Origin: Chamaea fasciata
Taxonomy: Eukaryota; Chordata; Aves; Passeriformes; Sylviidae
Assembly: GCA_029207755.1 (NCBI GenBank)
Contig: JARCOQ010000002.1
Location: 45,401,744-45,465,743 of the forward strand
Direction of reading: 5' to 3'
Length of the DNA: 64,000 nucleotides
The notes beneath the pieces were generated by a model, which was given only the letters and a program-made list of their open reading frames with translations, made no database searches and was not told the origin of the DNA. Below are positions 1 to 12,800 of the stretch, in pieces. How positions within the stretch are numbered: position 1 is the first letter of the stretch; each line of letters begins with the position of its first letter. Made by a program: the position numbers and the translations under genes.

Positions 1-201
1 GTTGTCAGAGGAGCTAAGGGATCTTAGTGTGTGATTCTCTATTATTTTTTTTCCCTTGTGAACTCCCTTAGGAGTTACCCCACAGATGTTCTGCTATAAA
101 CATGCTGAGGATCAGGTATGAAGTGTAATGCCATGACAACTGTTGCACTCTGATAGGAATCTTGCAATGGTGCAAAAGCAAGAAGCAAAAGAGTTACTCA
201 C
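1..201 (-). other. SPATA13 intron after the SH3 exon, partial
   Basis: The donor gtgagt follows the SH3 exon at 201. The rest of the intron continues past the window edge. Nothing else was recognised. Confidence 0.85.
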
Positions 202-381
202 CCTGACAAAGCTAGCTGGAAACCAGGCTTCCTTGTCCTCATTTCTTCCCCACCACCAGTCTTTGTTGGAAGCTTCTAGAACTCTAATGACATCTCCAGC
301 TTTGAAGCCTAGCTCTTGATCATCCATAGTGACATGGTCCCAGAGAGCCTCCGCATAGACGATGGTGCCATCGCTTATCAG
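202..381 (-). CDS. SPATA13: SPATA13 coding exon 6: SH3 domain
   Basis: This exon is 180 nt, exactly 60 codons, phase 0 at both ends. The acceptor reads atcttag|CTGATAAGC and the donor GTCAGG|gtgagt. The translation begins [17 protein letters not shown] and ends WFPASFVR. It holds a whole SH3 core: the ALWDH version of the ALYDY motif, the acidic RT loop ([12 protein letters not shown]), the DWWWG tryptophans that form the Pro-rich-ligand groove, and the FPASFV strand. In the Asef family this SH3 packs on the DH domain and holds the exchange factor inactive until APC binds. No residue expected for the fold is missing. The next exon (LRVNQ in human) is outside the window. Confidence 0.95.
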
Positions 382-954
382 CTAAGATAGGCAGAAAATG
401 AGATTGTGAAGGACAGAAGATAAACTATGAAGTGTTTATAAACTATGAAGAGATCAAAGATCAACATAGCTCACTAGATTGCCTACTATTGCTCCTGTTA
501 CAGGATAAAACTAAAATTTCAGATTTTCAGAAATCTGTGCATATGCTCATTAGTGAAAACAATTAGAATCCTGCTCCAGAGCAGTTACATAGGGTAACAG
601 TTACAGTCTGTGATGGTTTAAAACCCAGAGGGAAAATTAAACCCACTCAAACTATCCCCTTTCACCCACTCCCTTCCTATGGTAGAGGAAACACTAGGAG
701 AGGTTATAAAAGGAATCACAATTTACTGAAAAACTGCAATAACCACAACAATACTAGTAAAAGAGTGTACAAAAGAAAGTTTTACCCACAAAACGGTATT
801 TACCACTGAGCAAACAAAAATGCCTCCCAAAGAAACTATCTACTTCCATTGCATTTTTTATGACTATGAAATCTCAGATTGTGGAAAACATCCCTCCACA
901 TCCCCCACCTCTCCCTGGCCCATCATTCCAGCAAGGCAAAGCCCTGGACATTAC
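382..954 (-). other. SPATA13 intron 5 (573 bp)
   Basis: The intron runs from donor gtaatg to acceptor cttag. The 609-800 part is an LTR-like remnant, listed separately. The rest is AT-rich with no recognised element. Confidence 0.85.
609..800 (-). mobile_element. ERVL-like LTR 3' portion, solo remnant
   Basis: On the minus strand the segment runs from a TTGTTGTGGTTATTG region through GTAAATTGTGATTCC and GGAAGGGAGTGGGTGAAAGG to a TTTTAAACCATCACA end. That layout (Pyr/TTATTG-rich stretch, GTAAATTGTTCT-like step, Pu-rich GGGAGTG stretch, TTAAACCA..CA end) matches the 3' end of common avian ERVL LTRs. The same layout is seen at 8.2-8.47 kb on the other strand. The 5' boundary is uncertain, and no internal viral sequence lies next to it. 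Confidence 0.45.
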
Positions 955-1091
955 CTCATTAATTGCTAGCTGTTCCCCTCCAGGCTGGAGGTACCTGGGA
1001 GCAGCTTGGCAGAGCTCCTCGTAGCTGTAATCTTCCTCACTGCCATTGTCATCCACTAAGGCTGAAGATTCAGTCCCACCATCTGCAGCAA
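955..1091 (-). CDS. SPATA13: SPATA13 coding exon 5: acidic linker before the SH3
   Basis: This exon is 137 nt, entered in phase 1 and left in phase 0. The acceptor is ttttag|TTGCTGCAG. The donor is AATGAG|gtaatg, a slightly weak site with A at +4 and T at +5. With the preceding split codon the peptide starts V-A-A-DGGTESSALVDDN and ends GGEQLAINE. The centre is acidic (DDNGSEEDYSYEE) and is followed by LCQAAPRYLQPGGE. Human SPATA13 has almost the same segment, from VSSDGGTE to LAINE. The segment belongs to the N-terminal region that, together with the SH3, contacts APC in the Asef family. It is separated from the SH3 exon by a short intron of 573 bp. Confidence 0.93.
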
Positions 1092-4000
1092 CTAAAACAA
1101 AAGTGCAACAGCTGTTTGCTTCATCATTTTTATGATTCAAAGAAAGACAACAATGCAAGAGGAATTGCTGAGAAATTGCCTTTGTTGTCACGAATAAAAC
1201 AATAACAGCAGAAGTGGAGGGCAGCAGAGCACTCAGGAAAACCACCTTTCCGTCATTAAATGTATTTTACTCTTCTTTAGAATTTTCTCATTTAGCAGCT
1301 GATAAAACTGAGAAACTTTTGTACGCAAAAAAAACTGGAACTGCAACAATTCCTTACTTATTTTTTATCAAAGGAAACCTTAAATGACCTGTATCAGAAG
1401 GAAGGCCCTGATGCCATTTCCCAGGCAGCAGGATGAGAGAGCCCCAGCAGCCCCCAGCAGTCAGTGGGGACACTGTCACCCCCAGGCCACGTGCCCTCAC
1501 ACCATCACATCCCCTGCAGGACATAAGGACCCAATGGTTCCGTGCCCCCCACCCGGGAGAGGGGTGGGCAGCCTGCCTGCAGCCCAGCTCTGCACAGGAT
1601 GCTGCCACCTCTCCCATGCACTGGGGAGGCTCTGGCAGTAGAAAGGCTCAAGGCGACAAGGAGTCCAGACTGGGCAGAGTGGAACGGCCTTATAAAAAAC
1701 CTGTTCTACTTGTCCCAAATCACAACAATTTCTTGGTTTGACAGTTGTACATTTTCTGACCAAAGAGGCAGTTTTGTATAGAAAGAGAGTACACAGCCAG
1801 ATAAGCCAGGAGAAATACTGTTACTGTATAAAACTATAAAACCCATTTGGGGTACACCACTGGGTAACAGATCCTTTTGGCAATCACCTCCGCAGTGGCA
1901 GAGGAAGGGAACTGGGGGCTGATCTCAGGAACAAGTCTGACTGACTGACTGACACCCACGCTGCTCAGTGCTGGACCCTGTCCAAGTGGGTTTGCCTTTG
2001 AAAGCCGCCTGCAACGTTCAAACCACTCGGGATCAAGAAGCATTCATGACCAGTGGCCTCATGCTTGAGTGCACTCTCTGGTCCTTGTTAATTTAGTCCT
2101 AAAGATTTATTCTTATGGCAAGCCCAAACTGTGAACTAGAGAGTCTGACGCATCATACAATGCTCAAAAACACATTAAAAAAGTAAAAAGTCAAATTCAG
2201 AATAGATGTTAGCACTGAACTTCTTTGCTGAAGGTTAGTGTGTCCCAGGGAAGTTGCCACACAGTCAACAGAGCAGCTCTTACTCCCGAGTGCCTGGGAA
2301 GGGACATTTAAGCAGAATTATTGAACCTGCCAATGCCAACAAGCAGCAAGGCCGAGCAGCAGGATCCTGACCCTGCCTCTTCTCTACTCTGCTTCAGACC
2401 TAGGCACTGCCTGTCTGCTGGGCTTTGGGCTCTGGATGGGTGAGAGTCACAAAGAGACAACTCCTGGCTTTACTCCATGCACCTACTACCACCAGGCACT
2501 CTGCTGCCACCTGCTATTTACCTTAAAGGGAAAAATATTGCAACCCCCTCCTCAGGGCACACATACCATCGCCGGCATCTTCGCTCATCTGAGCATTAAT
2601 TTGCCAGAGAGATCAAAGCAGATCGCCACAGAGATTCACTAAAAACTTGCAAGATTTTTCTTTGCATTAAAAACTGAAAAATATGGGATAGTCTTGATAC
2701 AACAGAACATGGCTATTTAGCCATTCTGTTCTACCCTCTAGTATTTTAAATATACATTCACATTAACAGTATAATCTGCCTAAGCATGAAGGATGCAGAA
2801 TCCCTATTTTAAAAAAAAATCAAGATTTTTTTCCCCTACAAACTCACTAATCTGAGCACTGATAAACTTTTAAAATAAAGCTTGAGAAACTTACTGAAAA
2901 TGCTTTATTAAAAAAATGCAAATAAATATTCCATTAAATCAATTTTTATCTTATAAAGCAACATCCAAAAAATTAATTCCAGTGATCCTTTATACATTTC
3001 CACTGTACTATCCGTACTGCCTGTGGGGTTGTTCCAGTAATAATGGCACATCAAAATAACCTAATTCTCCAGACAAAAATAACTACAATTTTGGGACAGA
3101 AAGCTGTTTGTTACCCTGTACCAAATCAACAAGCTTACACTCACTTTGTAGGGTAGAATCAAGTGAAATCTCACATTCTGCATCTTTTCCTTTATTGTAT
3201 ACAGAAATACCAGAGGGAGGGATGTGCTTTCCCAGTTGCACCAACGGGATGCAAAAAACTTAAAAGACAGCCTGGGATTGATGCAGATCTCCTAGCAGCT
3301 TTTCACCAGCACTGCAGGTTCCCATGGATGACACAGAGTAAGTGTCATCAGAGTCAAGCCCCCTGACTGCCACTGTTTACCACCTCAATCAAAAAACACC
3401 ATGAAAAAAGCAAGAGCGAGCATGTTCTACTCACACGTACCCATCTGAAGGCTCTCCAGACTCCAAAAATGTGCCATTGCCCCCCTGGCTACCATGCTGC
3501 TGTCAGACCTCTAACAGGTGATGATGCTCAGTCCTGCAGGGCTGCTGGAGGATCACAAGAGGCTCTAAGCTACCCACAGCTTGGAGGAACAGGCTGTCGG
3601 CTGCCTCCAGCTCCCGGCGGTGCCTCCGAGGCTGAGCCCGGCTGGGAACTGCCAGCAGCGCACTCAGCCGCTCAGCCTGGCTGCTCCCGGCTCTCTGACA
3701 TCATGGGGTGCCCTTAGGGAGGAAGTTCCAGAAAAGAAACAAAAACCTGGCTGCCTGGCCCTGGCTGCGCTGTGCCTGCAGCCGCTCAGACTGCTCCCAC
3801 AGAGCCTGAACATCGCGAACAGCGCAAGCCAGGGAGTGCATTTGTTTTTCATTAAAGCAGCTAAATGCGATTTCAATCTATATTCAAATGACTGCAATCC
3901 AGAGGGAGAGACTGTTTGGATGGGAGTTGGGAGTTCCTTGTATTACAACACTGTTCAGAGTATCGGTCTATCTTTGTCATACTATACCAGTTAAAATTCC

Positions 4001-7000
4001 AGTAGAAGTAAACAACTAAGGTATTTTTTGCACAATTTCTCTTGCTTCACAGGCAAACGCCATATCGTTTTTAGGGCACAAACAGCACAAGTGTTAAGGC
4101 TGCAGCAGACTGCTCCCAAGAAAACAGGAGAGGAGGGAGACGTTTTCTCACTGAAACTACAAACCTAATTCAGCTGCTCTATGAAATAGGGAATGAAGCA
4201 AGAAAGCACTCAAACCATCCATCTTTCTCTGGGTCTGACCCAGCCAGAACACAACCTCATTCATTCACCATGGGCCAGCATTAACCCTTACATCTGTGTC
4301 CTCCCGCAGTGAAGCTGGATCAGTCCATGCACTGAAAGCAAAGGCAGGAGCTCTTCCCATCAGGAGAGTGCAAAGCCTGCTGCAACCTATGTCTGTACAC
4401 AGCACCACGCTTAATTTGGAAAGCCGCAAAAACTTACTGGCTTCTTCTTTACCTGAAAACTGTTGCTCAGCTGAGCCTGGCCCGTAACTGGGGACTGCCT
4501 CCTCCAGGGATGTGTTCACAAAACCCTGGAGGCATTTCTGCACACAGCAACTTCTCAACACCCACTAAAATCACATGGTTTTCCCCAGCACTGCCTCAGA
4601 CAGAGAAGGAAAGTTCAAACATAGCCCTACAATATTAATGTCGCCTTCCTGCAAAAATTTATCTGTGCTGCGCTGCATGGGAGACTGACAGAAATCACCT
4701 TCTGAATGTCTCAAACTTCCCTATTATTTCTTGCTGCAAGGACTTTAGTTGGATAGCACAAAAAGACCAAGTTACAACGTAAGATCCTCATACACAGCAT
4801 TTTTCTTGGCATAAATCATTAAAAAAAGCAAGCTGGCAAGCAGAAGTGACACTGATGACACCGAAGTGCTGATGATCCTGGGACTTGCAAGTGAAAATTT
4901 CACACTTTATGTCAGCCGGAGGACAAGCTCTTTGCCATGTCAAACCCCTGCCCATCAGGGAAAAACAGCTCAACTGCCAAAGGAAAACCAGATCAAACTC
5001 CATACAGCTCTTCTACAAGACACTTCAAAAACAACCTTTGAAAAACAATGCAAAACTCTTTTGGTCTGATTTTTGCAGAAAGAAACAGACTGTGCTAACC
5101 TATTGCCACCGTGAGATCCTGCTCAGATGGAGGGGGGTCTGCTCTCCCTCCTTTGCATGGGCACATCTGGCAAGCTGAACCATCACAAAAGTACTCATTT
5201 GGGGTGAGGTGGTGGTGGTGGCTTCATTTCCTTGTAGAACAGCGAGGGACAGGAGGAGGCACAGGCTGTCCTTTGTAGTGGCAGTCCACAGTGACCTTGT
5301 CCAACTGCATGCTGAGCTGGCTTAGCCACTGCACAGGGCACTCTGAAAAGGCTGTGGGTAGCACTTACTAAAATACGAAAAGCTAGTTTATCCACCTCAA
5401 GAAAATTCAGTTTTAGAAACACTCTGGTATCACAGAACCCTCCATCCTGGGGAAGACCACAAGTCACCCCCAACCAATTCTCGGACAGCAGCCAGTACCA
5501 GATCCCCAGGGAGGAACATAAAAATAGATGAGGCATATGATAGCATTTTTCTGAAGTACTTTTTAAAATTCCAGTTATCTGCAGATCAGAGAGATCCCTC
5601 CAGGGGCAGAAATTATAACTTTGTGTTTAATGAACTGGATTTTTCAAACCACTTTCTGAATTTTTTAAACTGTTGGGATGTGAAATATAATGTGTAGCAA
5701 TTAGTTTTATAGCTTAATTTTACAGACTGTGAAAACTACCTTTTATTTTGAGCTTGCTCTCTGGTGATTTCATTTGCTGCCCTTTAGTTCTGAAATTATT
5801 AGAAACAATAACTATTATTATCTGTTCATTTTTCCCATGCCAAACAGACTTTTATTCTCCTACTGTGCTTTTTTCCATGTAGCAGAGCCCAAGCCGCAGT
5901 AATCACCCCTTCCAGAGACACACACAGAATCGATTTTCTTGTCTTTCTCTTTTTTTCTGTGTCATCCCCTGTAAAGAATGCCTTTTGGGATGGAAAGGAA
6001 TGGGGAGATGGCCCCCACACACACCAGTGGCACAATTGGGCCTTCTGTTTTGTTCTCTATTCATTTCCTACAAACTCCTGCCCTTTTATTTACTGTTTTG
6101 ACTGTTACTATGCACTGCACTGACTCTGTAAATGTCTGTTAAGATTGCAAGACATTTTCCTGAATGGCAATATCCAGTTCAAAGTCCATCCTTCTGCAAG
6201 CACATCAGGCTCTTTTCCTCATCCAGGTGCATTACCTTGGCTTTACCAACACCTGATGCCAGTGCAGTGCCTCATGTCTCACTTATACTACCGTGAATAA
6301 TTCAGCAAACAAGCAAGAATTACCATTTCATTTTATACCTCCCTTTCCACATCATTCATGCAGACACTGACCATCTGATTCCACTCTTTAAGAAAACCAA
6401 CCACTCTCTTGAGTCATTCCCGAGCTGTGCTCCACACAGTCCAAATTTGGCTCCACAGGCCAAATTCTAGTCCAACACAAAAAATATGCAAAAAAAGATG
6501 GGTTAGTTTTTAAGATGCTTATAAAAATTGCTCTGCAGTGACAAATAGGCAACCTGTTTAATATAATTTACAACTTGTAACCCTTCAAAGCAAAAGAGTA
6601 ACAATCTAAGTCTCAAGAGCAGTTTCCCTTGTGTCGTCTGATTCTTACTCTATTTCCTACAGATGATGATTCACTGTCTTGTAACATCTGTTTTCTAAAA
6701 ATTTACATCTCCACTTTTACCTGCCATTCCTATAAGAAGAAAGCATGTAACATATTGGGCTTTAGCAACTAACTAAAGTAAGATACCATTGGTTTTCAGT
6801 GCTTGGGTTTAGAATTACTTTCTATAATAAAGGGCTTTTGTACTATCAAATTTCACTGTGCATGAGCAAACAAAAAACTCTCACATGTTGAAAGACAAGG
6901 AAGTGCCTTGTGATTTAAGAGAAAAAAGGAAAGAGATCAGAATGTGTGACACTAGTCACTTTAAGATTTTCTTCTGGAGCTACTTAATAGATTTTTGCAA

Positions 7001-8159
7001 CTGCTTTCAAACTGTGAAGTCCATGATACTCCCCACTTTCCTTCAGAGTTTTGATTTCAGAAACTTTTCCTGCTCTACTTCAATGTTTATTGTAAGGTCT
7101 CATAAAAGTCACACCTAACACAATCAAGGTTGCTTTGGCTTCACTGTACTGAGAAGTGGCAGAAATCTTAGTTTGTGTATTTGTCATCCTGATGCTTACA
7201 TTTAGGAGACCAGTTATTCACATCCTAAATACCTGAAGAGATATTGCTCTCAGGCAGTTGTCTAGTAATAATACTATTTCTACTAGTAACTAATTCTATT
7301 TCATATGGTTTCCAAACATGAATTGGAAAGGATAACTAAAAATAGAAAAAATAATTCCACTCTGTGATAATAAAAGAGCCCCTTTTTCTCATTAACTATG
7401 TTATGGTAGGCCTATTACTTTGCGCCTGACCTGGATCCTTAAGTGTACCAAGAAGCATACAGCAGAACACACTCCAGACACAGGTTTTAAAGTAATTCCT
7501 AATATTTTGTTACAATATAAATTAAAAGGAAAATACAAATGGAGTGTATATAATCACCCTGGTTAGAGAGATGAGGGGGTGGAGCTTGTAGTGCTATTTA
7601 TTCCATACCACCCACATCATCGCTGGGGGTGTGGTTTTAGCAGGAGCAGCCAGGCACTGGAAACCAAAGTTTGTCATCTTGCTGGATCTCTCCAGGGAGA
7701 AGGTATTGGGATCAGCCAAGTGGACCCAGACCCTTTCTGCCACTGTCAGTCCCTCTCCCATTCCTTCAAGTCGCAGCTTTAAGACACAGTGCTGAAGGAC
7801 AGCGACGATGAGTCTGGGACGCCACTCCAAGAGAACAAAAAGCAAGAGAGAGGCAGCAGCACAGAGCCAAGCCCAGCTGAGCTACAGAGCCCAAGCTCCA
7901 GAATAGCCCAGCTGGAGCAGCACTGGTGCTGGAGGCAGCAGTGCGGGACTGAGCCCAGCTGGGTGGAGAAACATCAGTGCCAGAGGCAGCTGTGCAGAAT
8001 GGAACCAGCAAAGCGGAGCGGTCTGAGGTGGTAGTGTGGCCCAATGTGATGATTGAGCTTCCAAGGGGTTTGCTTGTCCTACTCCTTTGTTGTTTTCCTA
8101 CTGGGATGGGGGAGAACATTAAGCAGAGGAAGCTCTCCTTGACACATTGCCTTTGTGTC

Positions 8160-8466
8160 CCAAGTACCACGTGGCCCAGATGCAGGAATAGAATTATATT
8201 GCCTTTGTGTGGAGACCACAGCAGGACCTGTCTTCAAGAAGCGCTGGGGGTTTTTTTCAGAGTAGTAAAAGCCCTTTTTTTGTGGGCACCAGCTTTTTGC
8301 ATTCTTTTTGCCATTAACACTGCTGTTGTTATTGTGATTTTAGTAAATTGTTCTCTCTTGTATCTTGACATTTCTCCTTATTGTCCCTCCATTACTAGAA
8401 GGGGCAGGGCAAAAGGGAGTGGCTCATTTGGAGTTTAGTTCCCTAAACCAGCTGTCTAAACCAGCA
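8160..8466 (+). mobile_element. ERVL-like LTR 3' portion, solo remnant
   Basis: The plus strand shows ACTGCTGTTGTTATTGTG, TAGTAAATTGTTCTCTCTTG, CCATTACTAGAAGGGGCAGG, AAAAGGGAGTGGCTC and a final CTAAACCAGCA. This is the typical order of the 3' part of an avian ERVL-type LTR and resembles the 609-800 remnant in reverse. Its left limit could reach further, into the CAGCTG-rich stretch from about 7.8 kb. It has no flanking gag or pol sequence and is interpreted as an old solo LTR. Confidence 0.5.
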
Positions 8467-8478
8467 TAATAATGTATC

Positions 8479-8618
8479 TCAGAATCACAGAATACTTTGA
8501 GTTGCAAGGGACCCTCTAAGATCAAGTCCAACCCTTAAGTGAATGGCCCATATGGGGATCAAACCCACAGCCTAGGCATTATCAACACCATGCTGCAACC
8601 AACTGAGCTCATCTCAGT
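8479..8618 (-). mobile_element. TguSINE1-like SINE (tRNA-Ile head, CR1-like tail)
   Basis: Read on the minus strand, the head AGCTCAGTTGGTT...GTTGATAATGCC...GTGGGTTTGATCCCCAT follows a tRNA-Ile (AAU) gene, with RNA polymerase III A box (about 8609-8599) and B box GGTTTGATCCC (8565-8555). After GGGCCA the sequence changes to GGGTTGGACTTGATCTTAGA and ends with ATTCTGTGATTCT, the avian CR1 3' end, which allows mobilisation by CR1 reverse transcriptase. This combination defines TguSINE1 of zebra finch. It sits 12 nt after the LTR end. Confidence 0.8.
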
Positions 8619-9692
8619 GGATAAGTCCCTCTTATTGCCACAGTTACAAATTCTCAAGTCTGCTTCTTAAAGAGCACCACCTGAAAAAAACTGTCACGTT
8701 CTATTCAAAACAGGAGAATTCAGTTTTAACATGTTCTTACCTAAACAACTTTGTAGTTAAAGCATTTTTGGCACAATTTGGACATCGCTGCAGCTAAAAC
8801 TCAGCCAAGAAACATAGAAGCCAAGTAACTGACTTGTAAACACACATGTAATTTTAATAAACGTTGAAAATGCTATTGGTTAAGTTTCCTGCTTCAGTCA
8901 TGGGAAGCCTTGATCCAGAAGGGTTCAGGGTGAAGGTTCCCAAGAGTGCTTTGTTCACCATTAACAGTGTAAGATACAAAGTGAGAATTTTGCTTTTATT
9001 TCCAACTCTTGCTAGTGTCTAAAGGACCACAAATGGTGTTAACCCAAGTTGTTCTGGTCCCACCTGTGAAGGAACGTTCCACTTCTACTAGACTAGTTAC
9101 TAGACTACTTCTATTAACTCCAGATAGCACTGCATGCTAAGAGTAAAGAATTACAGCAAAATTACACAGGACACATCAGCAAGCCTGGTAAAGCATAATG
9201 CTTCCAAAAAGGCAATTTTTACCAAGAACCTGTCCCCTCATGGACCAGAGTTCTGGCTGGGCTACACTCACCAGCAAGCTACTTAATTATTTAAGGCTTG
9301 CCCATCTAAATAAGGCTGAATGAATGGCAAACACAAAATTAAAAATACATGTGTGGTGGTGTGGCTAGGGTTCAGGTACAAACTCAAGCATACTAGAACT
9401 CCCTTCATAATCCATTGACTTCAGGCAAGTATATGAATAAGAGAGTGGATTATACAGGTGTGTAAGTGGTACAGAACAATAAACCATAGCAATGTCAAAG
9501 AGCAGATGTGAAAAAAGTTTTACATAAGAACAGCATCGACTAGTAAGAAATTCACAAAACAAAGCAACTTAGCTGGGTATTACTTTGTCACTGAGTTGGC
9601 CTGTACCCTTTTGCCCTCCATACTATATTCTAATTCTTGCTTAGCTTGGGGTGTGGCTTTCTGATCTACAAAGTTAAAAATACTCATCTTAC

Positions 9693-9837
9693 CATTAGAT
9701 GTTCTCATCTGCCGCCTCCGTCCTACCCGGTCCAGGCCAATGGGGGTACTTTGTGAGAAGGTGAGCGGCCGGAACCTGGCTGAAACAGCCTTGTACGGGG
9801 GCACCTTGTGTGCTGGAACGGGTGGCCGTGCCACAGG
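9693..9837 (-). CDS. SPATA13: SPATA13 coding exon 4: Pro/Arg-rich segment
   Basis: This exon is 145 nt, entered in phase 0 and left in phase 1 (AATG|gtaaga). The acceptor is ctcggtag|CCTGTGGCA. The 48 complete codons read PVARPPVPAHKVPPYKAVSA, then RFRPLTFSQSTPIGLD and RVGRRRQMRTSN. This is nearly identical to human SPATA13, which has PASRPPMPAHQ at the start. The last G pairs with TT of the next exon to give Val, as in human VSSDGG, which confirms the junction. The Pro-rich and Arg-rich stretches suit protein contacts and lie in the APC-interaction region. No catalytic motif is present. Confidence 0.94.
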
Positions 9838-12800
9838 CTACCGAGGAAACAGGAAAATCCAGTATTAGTTAAGCTACTGGCAAGTCCAACTGAGCAAAGC
9901 TCAGGTATGAAGTAAGGTTTCTCCAGATAGTCCAGGTAATTACACGGGCAGTAAAATCTCCTGTGTTGAAGTGACATTGCTTAAACACTGCATACCATGT
10001 GCACCAGCATCACAGAACAAGTTTTATTACATTACAGTTCTTTGTTACATTAAAAACTCCTTAGCCTTCTGTTGTGGTCAGACATGCTCTGTAATTTTCA
10101 TCTTGTAATACACTTTTTTGAAGACAATCAGAAGGCGGGAGCACCTCTCCTATGAAGACTGGGCTGAGAGAACAGGGGTTGTTCAGCCTGGAGAAGAGAA
10201 GGCTCCAGGGGGACCTCACTATGATCTTTAAGTACCCAAGGGGGCCTACAAGAAAGCTAGAGAGGGAGTTTTTACAATGGCATGTAGTAATAGGACAAGG
10301 GGGAACAGCTTTCAACTGAAGGAAGGTCAATTTAGATTAATGAAAATGGTAAAACACTGGAACAGGTTTTCTGCAGAGGTGATGAATTTCTGCTTTCATC
10401 AGTTAAAATATTGCTTGTCAGTAAAATAAACAAGACAATAATAATTGTCTAAATGATGCTCTATTTTGAGTTCCCAGGAGTCTGGTAAGAAAGAAGATAA
10501 TACTAAGTTTATTGCAATTTTATCTCAAAGCCATTTTCTCAGGATAAATCATTCCTTTGTTAAATTATGATTGGAAGACCTACCCCTGTTTTATTTGCAA
10601 ATTGAGTCTGATTTTATGTTATCCCTGAACAACTCCACATTAGCCAGGCTGAATGATCTTGCATAAGCATTCAACATTAAAAAGCCAGGCTTCAGCACAT
10701 GAACTTCAGAGAAACTCTTCTTTAGACCTTCTATTATTGTTCAGTTGTTACTGTTCTTCTATCAAGTAATCTGAAACATCAGGGATGGTTTAATGAACTA
10801 TCTCTTGACACTTTGTTACGAAATCCAATGACAGCATTGTTTGAAAATGTTTTCTCACACCTAAGCTGTCAGACCAAAACAAAATACAGAGGATAAGGAA
10901 TTAGCTTTGTACTTTTCAAATATTCCCATGAGTTTTCAAAGCTTTAAAGAAAAAAAATCACCAGTGGGAAGAGCAGTCGTTGACAGCCCCACATAAAATA
11001 CTTTAGTGCCTGCTTGATGAGTTCTTTCTCACATTCCGGCTAAAAGTTTAGTTGTTATTATGACTGCCAAAAACCTCAATGCGTACGGAATATGTTTTAT
11101 CTACAACCTCATCTTTAAACCTCATTTCCTAAGTTTCTCATCAGTATACCAGGATCCTTCACCACAGAAAGTCTGATTTGTTCTATCAAATAGCTAATAG
11201 AAGTGATGGCAATTACTGTGTGCAAATAACTGGCTGAGTAAGCAAAAAAAAGCTACTTCGGGGCAACTACAATTTTCTTATAAGACTTTAGTCCAAACCC
11301 TTTCCCCAGACAGACATGGATGTGCTTTTACACAGTGACAGTGTTATGGCAGTGGGAAAGCCATAACTTGGTTTAATAATCTGCCCTTGTTAGGAATGCT
11401 CCATAGTTTTGGTCTTGGCCACAGTGATCCAGCAATCTGCTGATTCAACCCCAGCCAAGCTCTCATGGCAGCACTGGAGCACGGAAAGAGTCAACTCAAA
11501 TAGCTGCCTTGATGCATGTTCCTTCACTATTAAAGTGATGTGAACAAGGTTTGAAAAAAGATCAATTTGGTTTCAGCACTAAATGAAAGGCCTGGAGAGT
11601 GTTTAATCTCTTACACTTACTATCCCTTGAAATCCATCTATTATTCTTGCGTAAGATGGCCTAGAATTTATAACAATAATTTTCCTCTTTTTTTTTCCTT
11701 CCAAGTTCAGAGATAGAATTAATTTTAAAATATCTCAGTTACATATGATTTGAAACCAAGGCCTTTGCCTAAGTAAAAGGTCCACTGGCTTCAGCCGGGG
11801 CTCTACATCAAGATGCATTTTTTCATCAGGGACTTAAAAAGTATGTAATACAGAACAGTGCTCGTATTACAAAAAGTTTTTCACATGGAACTGAAAATCC
11901 TGCCATTGTTTCAGCACTTCACCGTCACTAAAGTTCCCAGTGGGAGATGAAGTGGCTTGAGAAATACTTAACAGGACTCAAATTTCATTAACAATCACCA
12001 GAATTAAATTTTCTGAGGATGCAAATACTAATTCTTTTTTCTGTTGCTTTATCAGGTTGACAATGGCTTTAGGCAGAAGTCCTCCAGCTTTCCTGGAAAG
12101 TAGAAAATACCTGATGAGCGCACTCTTACAAAAGCCTGTGAGCCTGAAGCTCTGCAACCAAGTGCAAGATGGGTCCACAACCACCAACACAACACAACAG
12201 TAAGTTCCTCTACACATTGTATTTGCTCAGCACTACCTCCAGGGAGTAAGGAGCAATTTTTACCTTTCAGTTTTTAATTTCTCACTCTTTTACTTGAGCC
12301 AACAGAGATGGAAAATACAGGTACTACTCAAGTACACACTGCTTGCTTATAGGTTTCCTACCTTTGTTTCATCTGACCAGTTTAGTAGTACACAGACAGA
12401 TATTGTATTCATATTGTCAGTTTTCTTAAAATTCTTAATTTCATTAATATCTCAATTTATTACCAATGTTCTCAAGCAATGTCTTCATTAGTTTTAAGTA
12501 TCTTTGCTATGCCAAAACTAGGATTTTGAACCCCACTTTTAATGCCACAGTTTTTGAACAGGCTTGCTTTTGGGTAATTTGAAATGATCAATAAATCATG
12601 TGTTATCATTGTGTTTGATTGTACTACTCTGTTCCTCAGGCCCAACAGTAACACTAAACACACATCCGTCTTACACACAAATATGCCCTTATACACAAAC
12701 ATGAGACATAACGACCATGCCAAGAAAGAAATCAGATTAATTTACAATACAGAAAAGATTATCCCAAAGTCAGTATCAGGTTTGTTCCACGCTGTATTTT

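Larger units (their letters stand above)
1092..9692 (-). other. SPATA13 intron 4 (8.6 kb)
   Basis: Donor gtaaga at 9692 and acceptor ttttag at 1092. The intron contains an LTR remnant near 8160-8466 and a SINE at 8479-8618. A modestly CpG-richer patch lies at about 3570-3720. Small simple repeats include (ACTG)n at 1936-1952 and (GGT)n at 5207-5220. No coding exon was recognised in the remainder. Confidence 0.8.

Noticed and set aside
7766..8438. Open frames on both strands at 7.8-8.4 kb
   Set aside because: The stretch is CAGCTG-rich repeat-like sequence running into an LTR remnant; no conserved domain.
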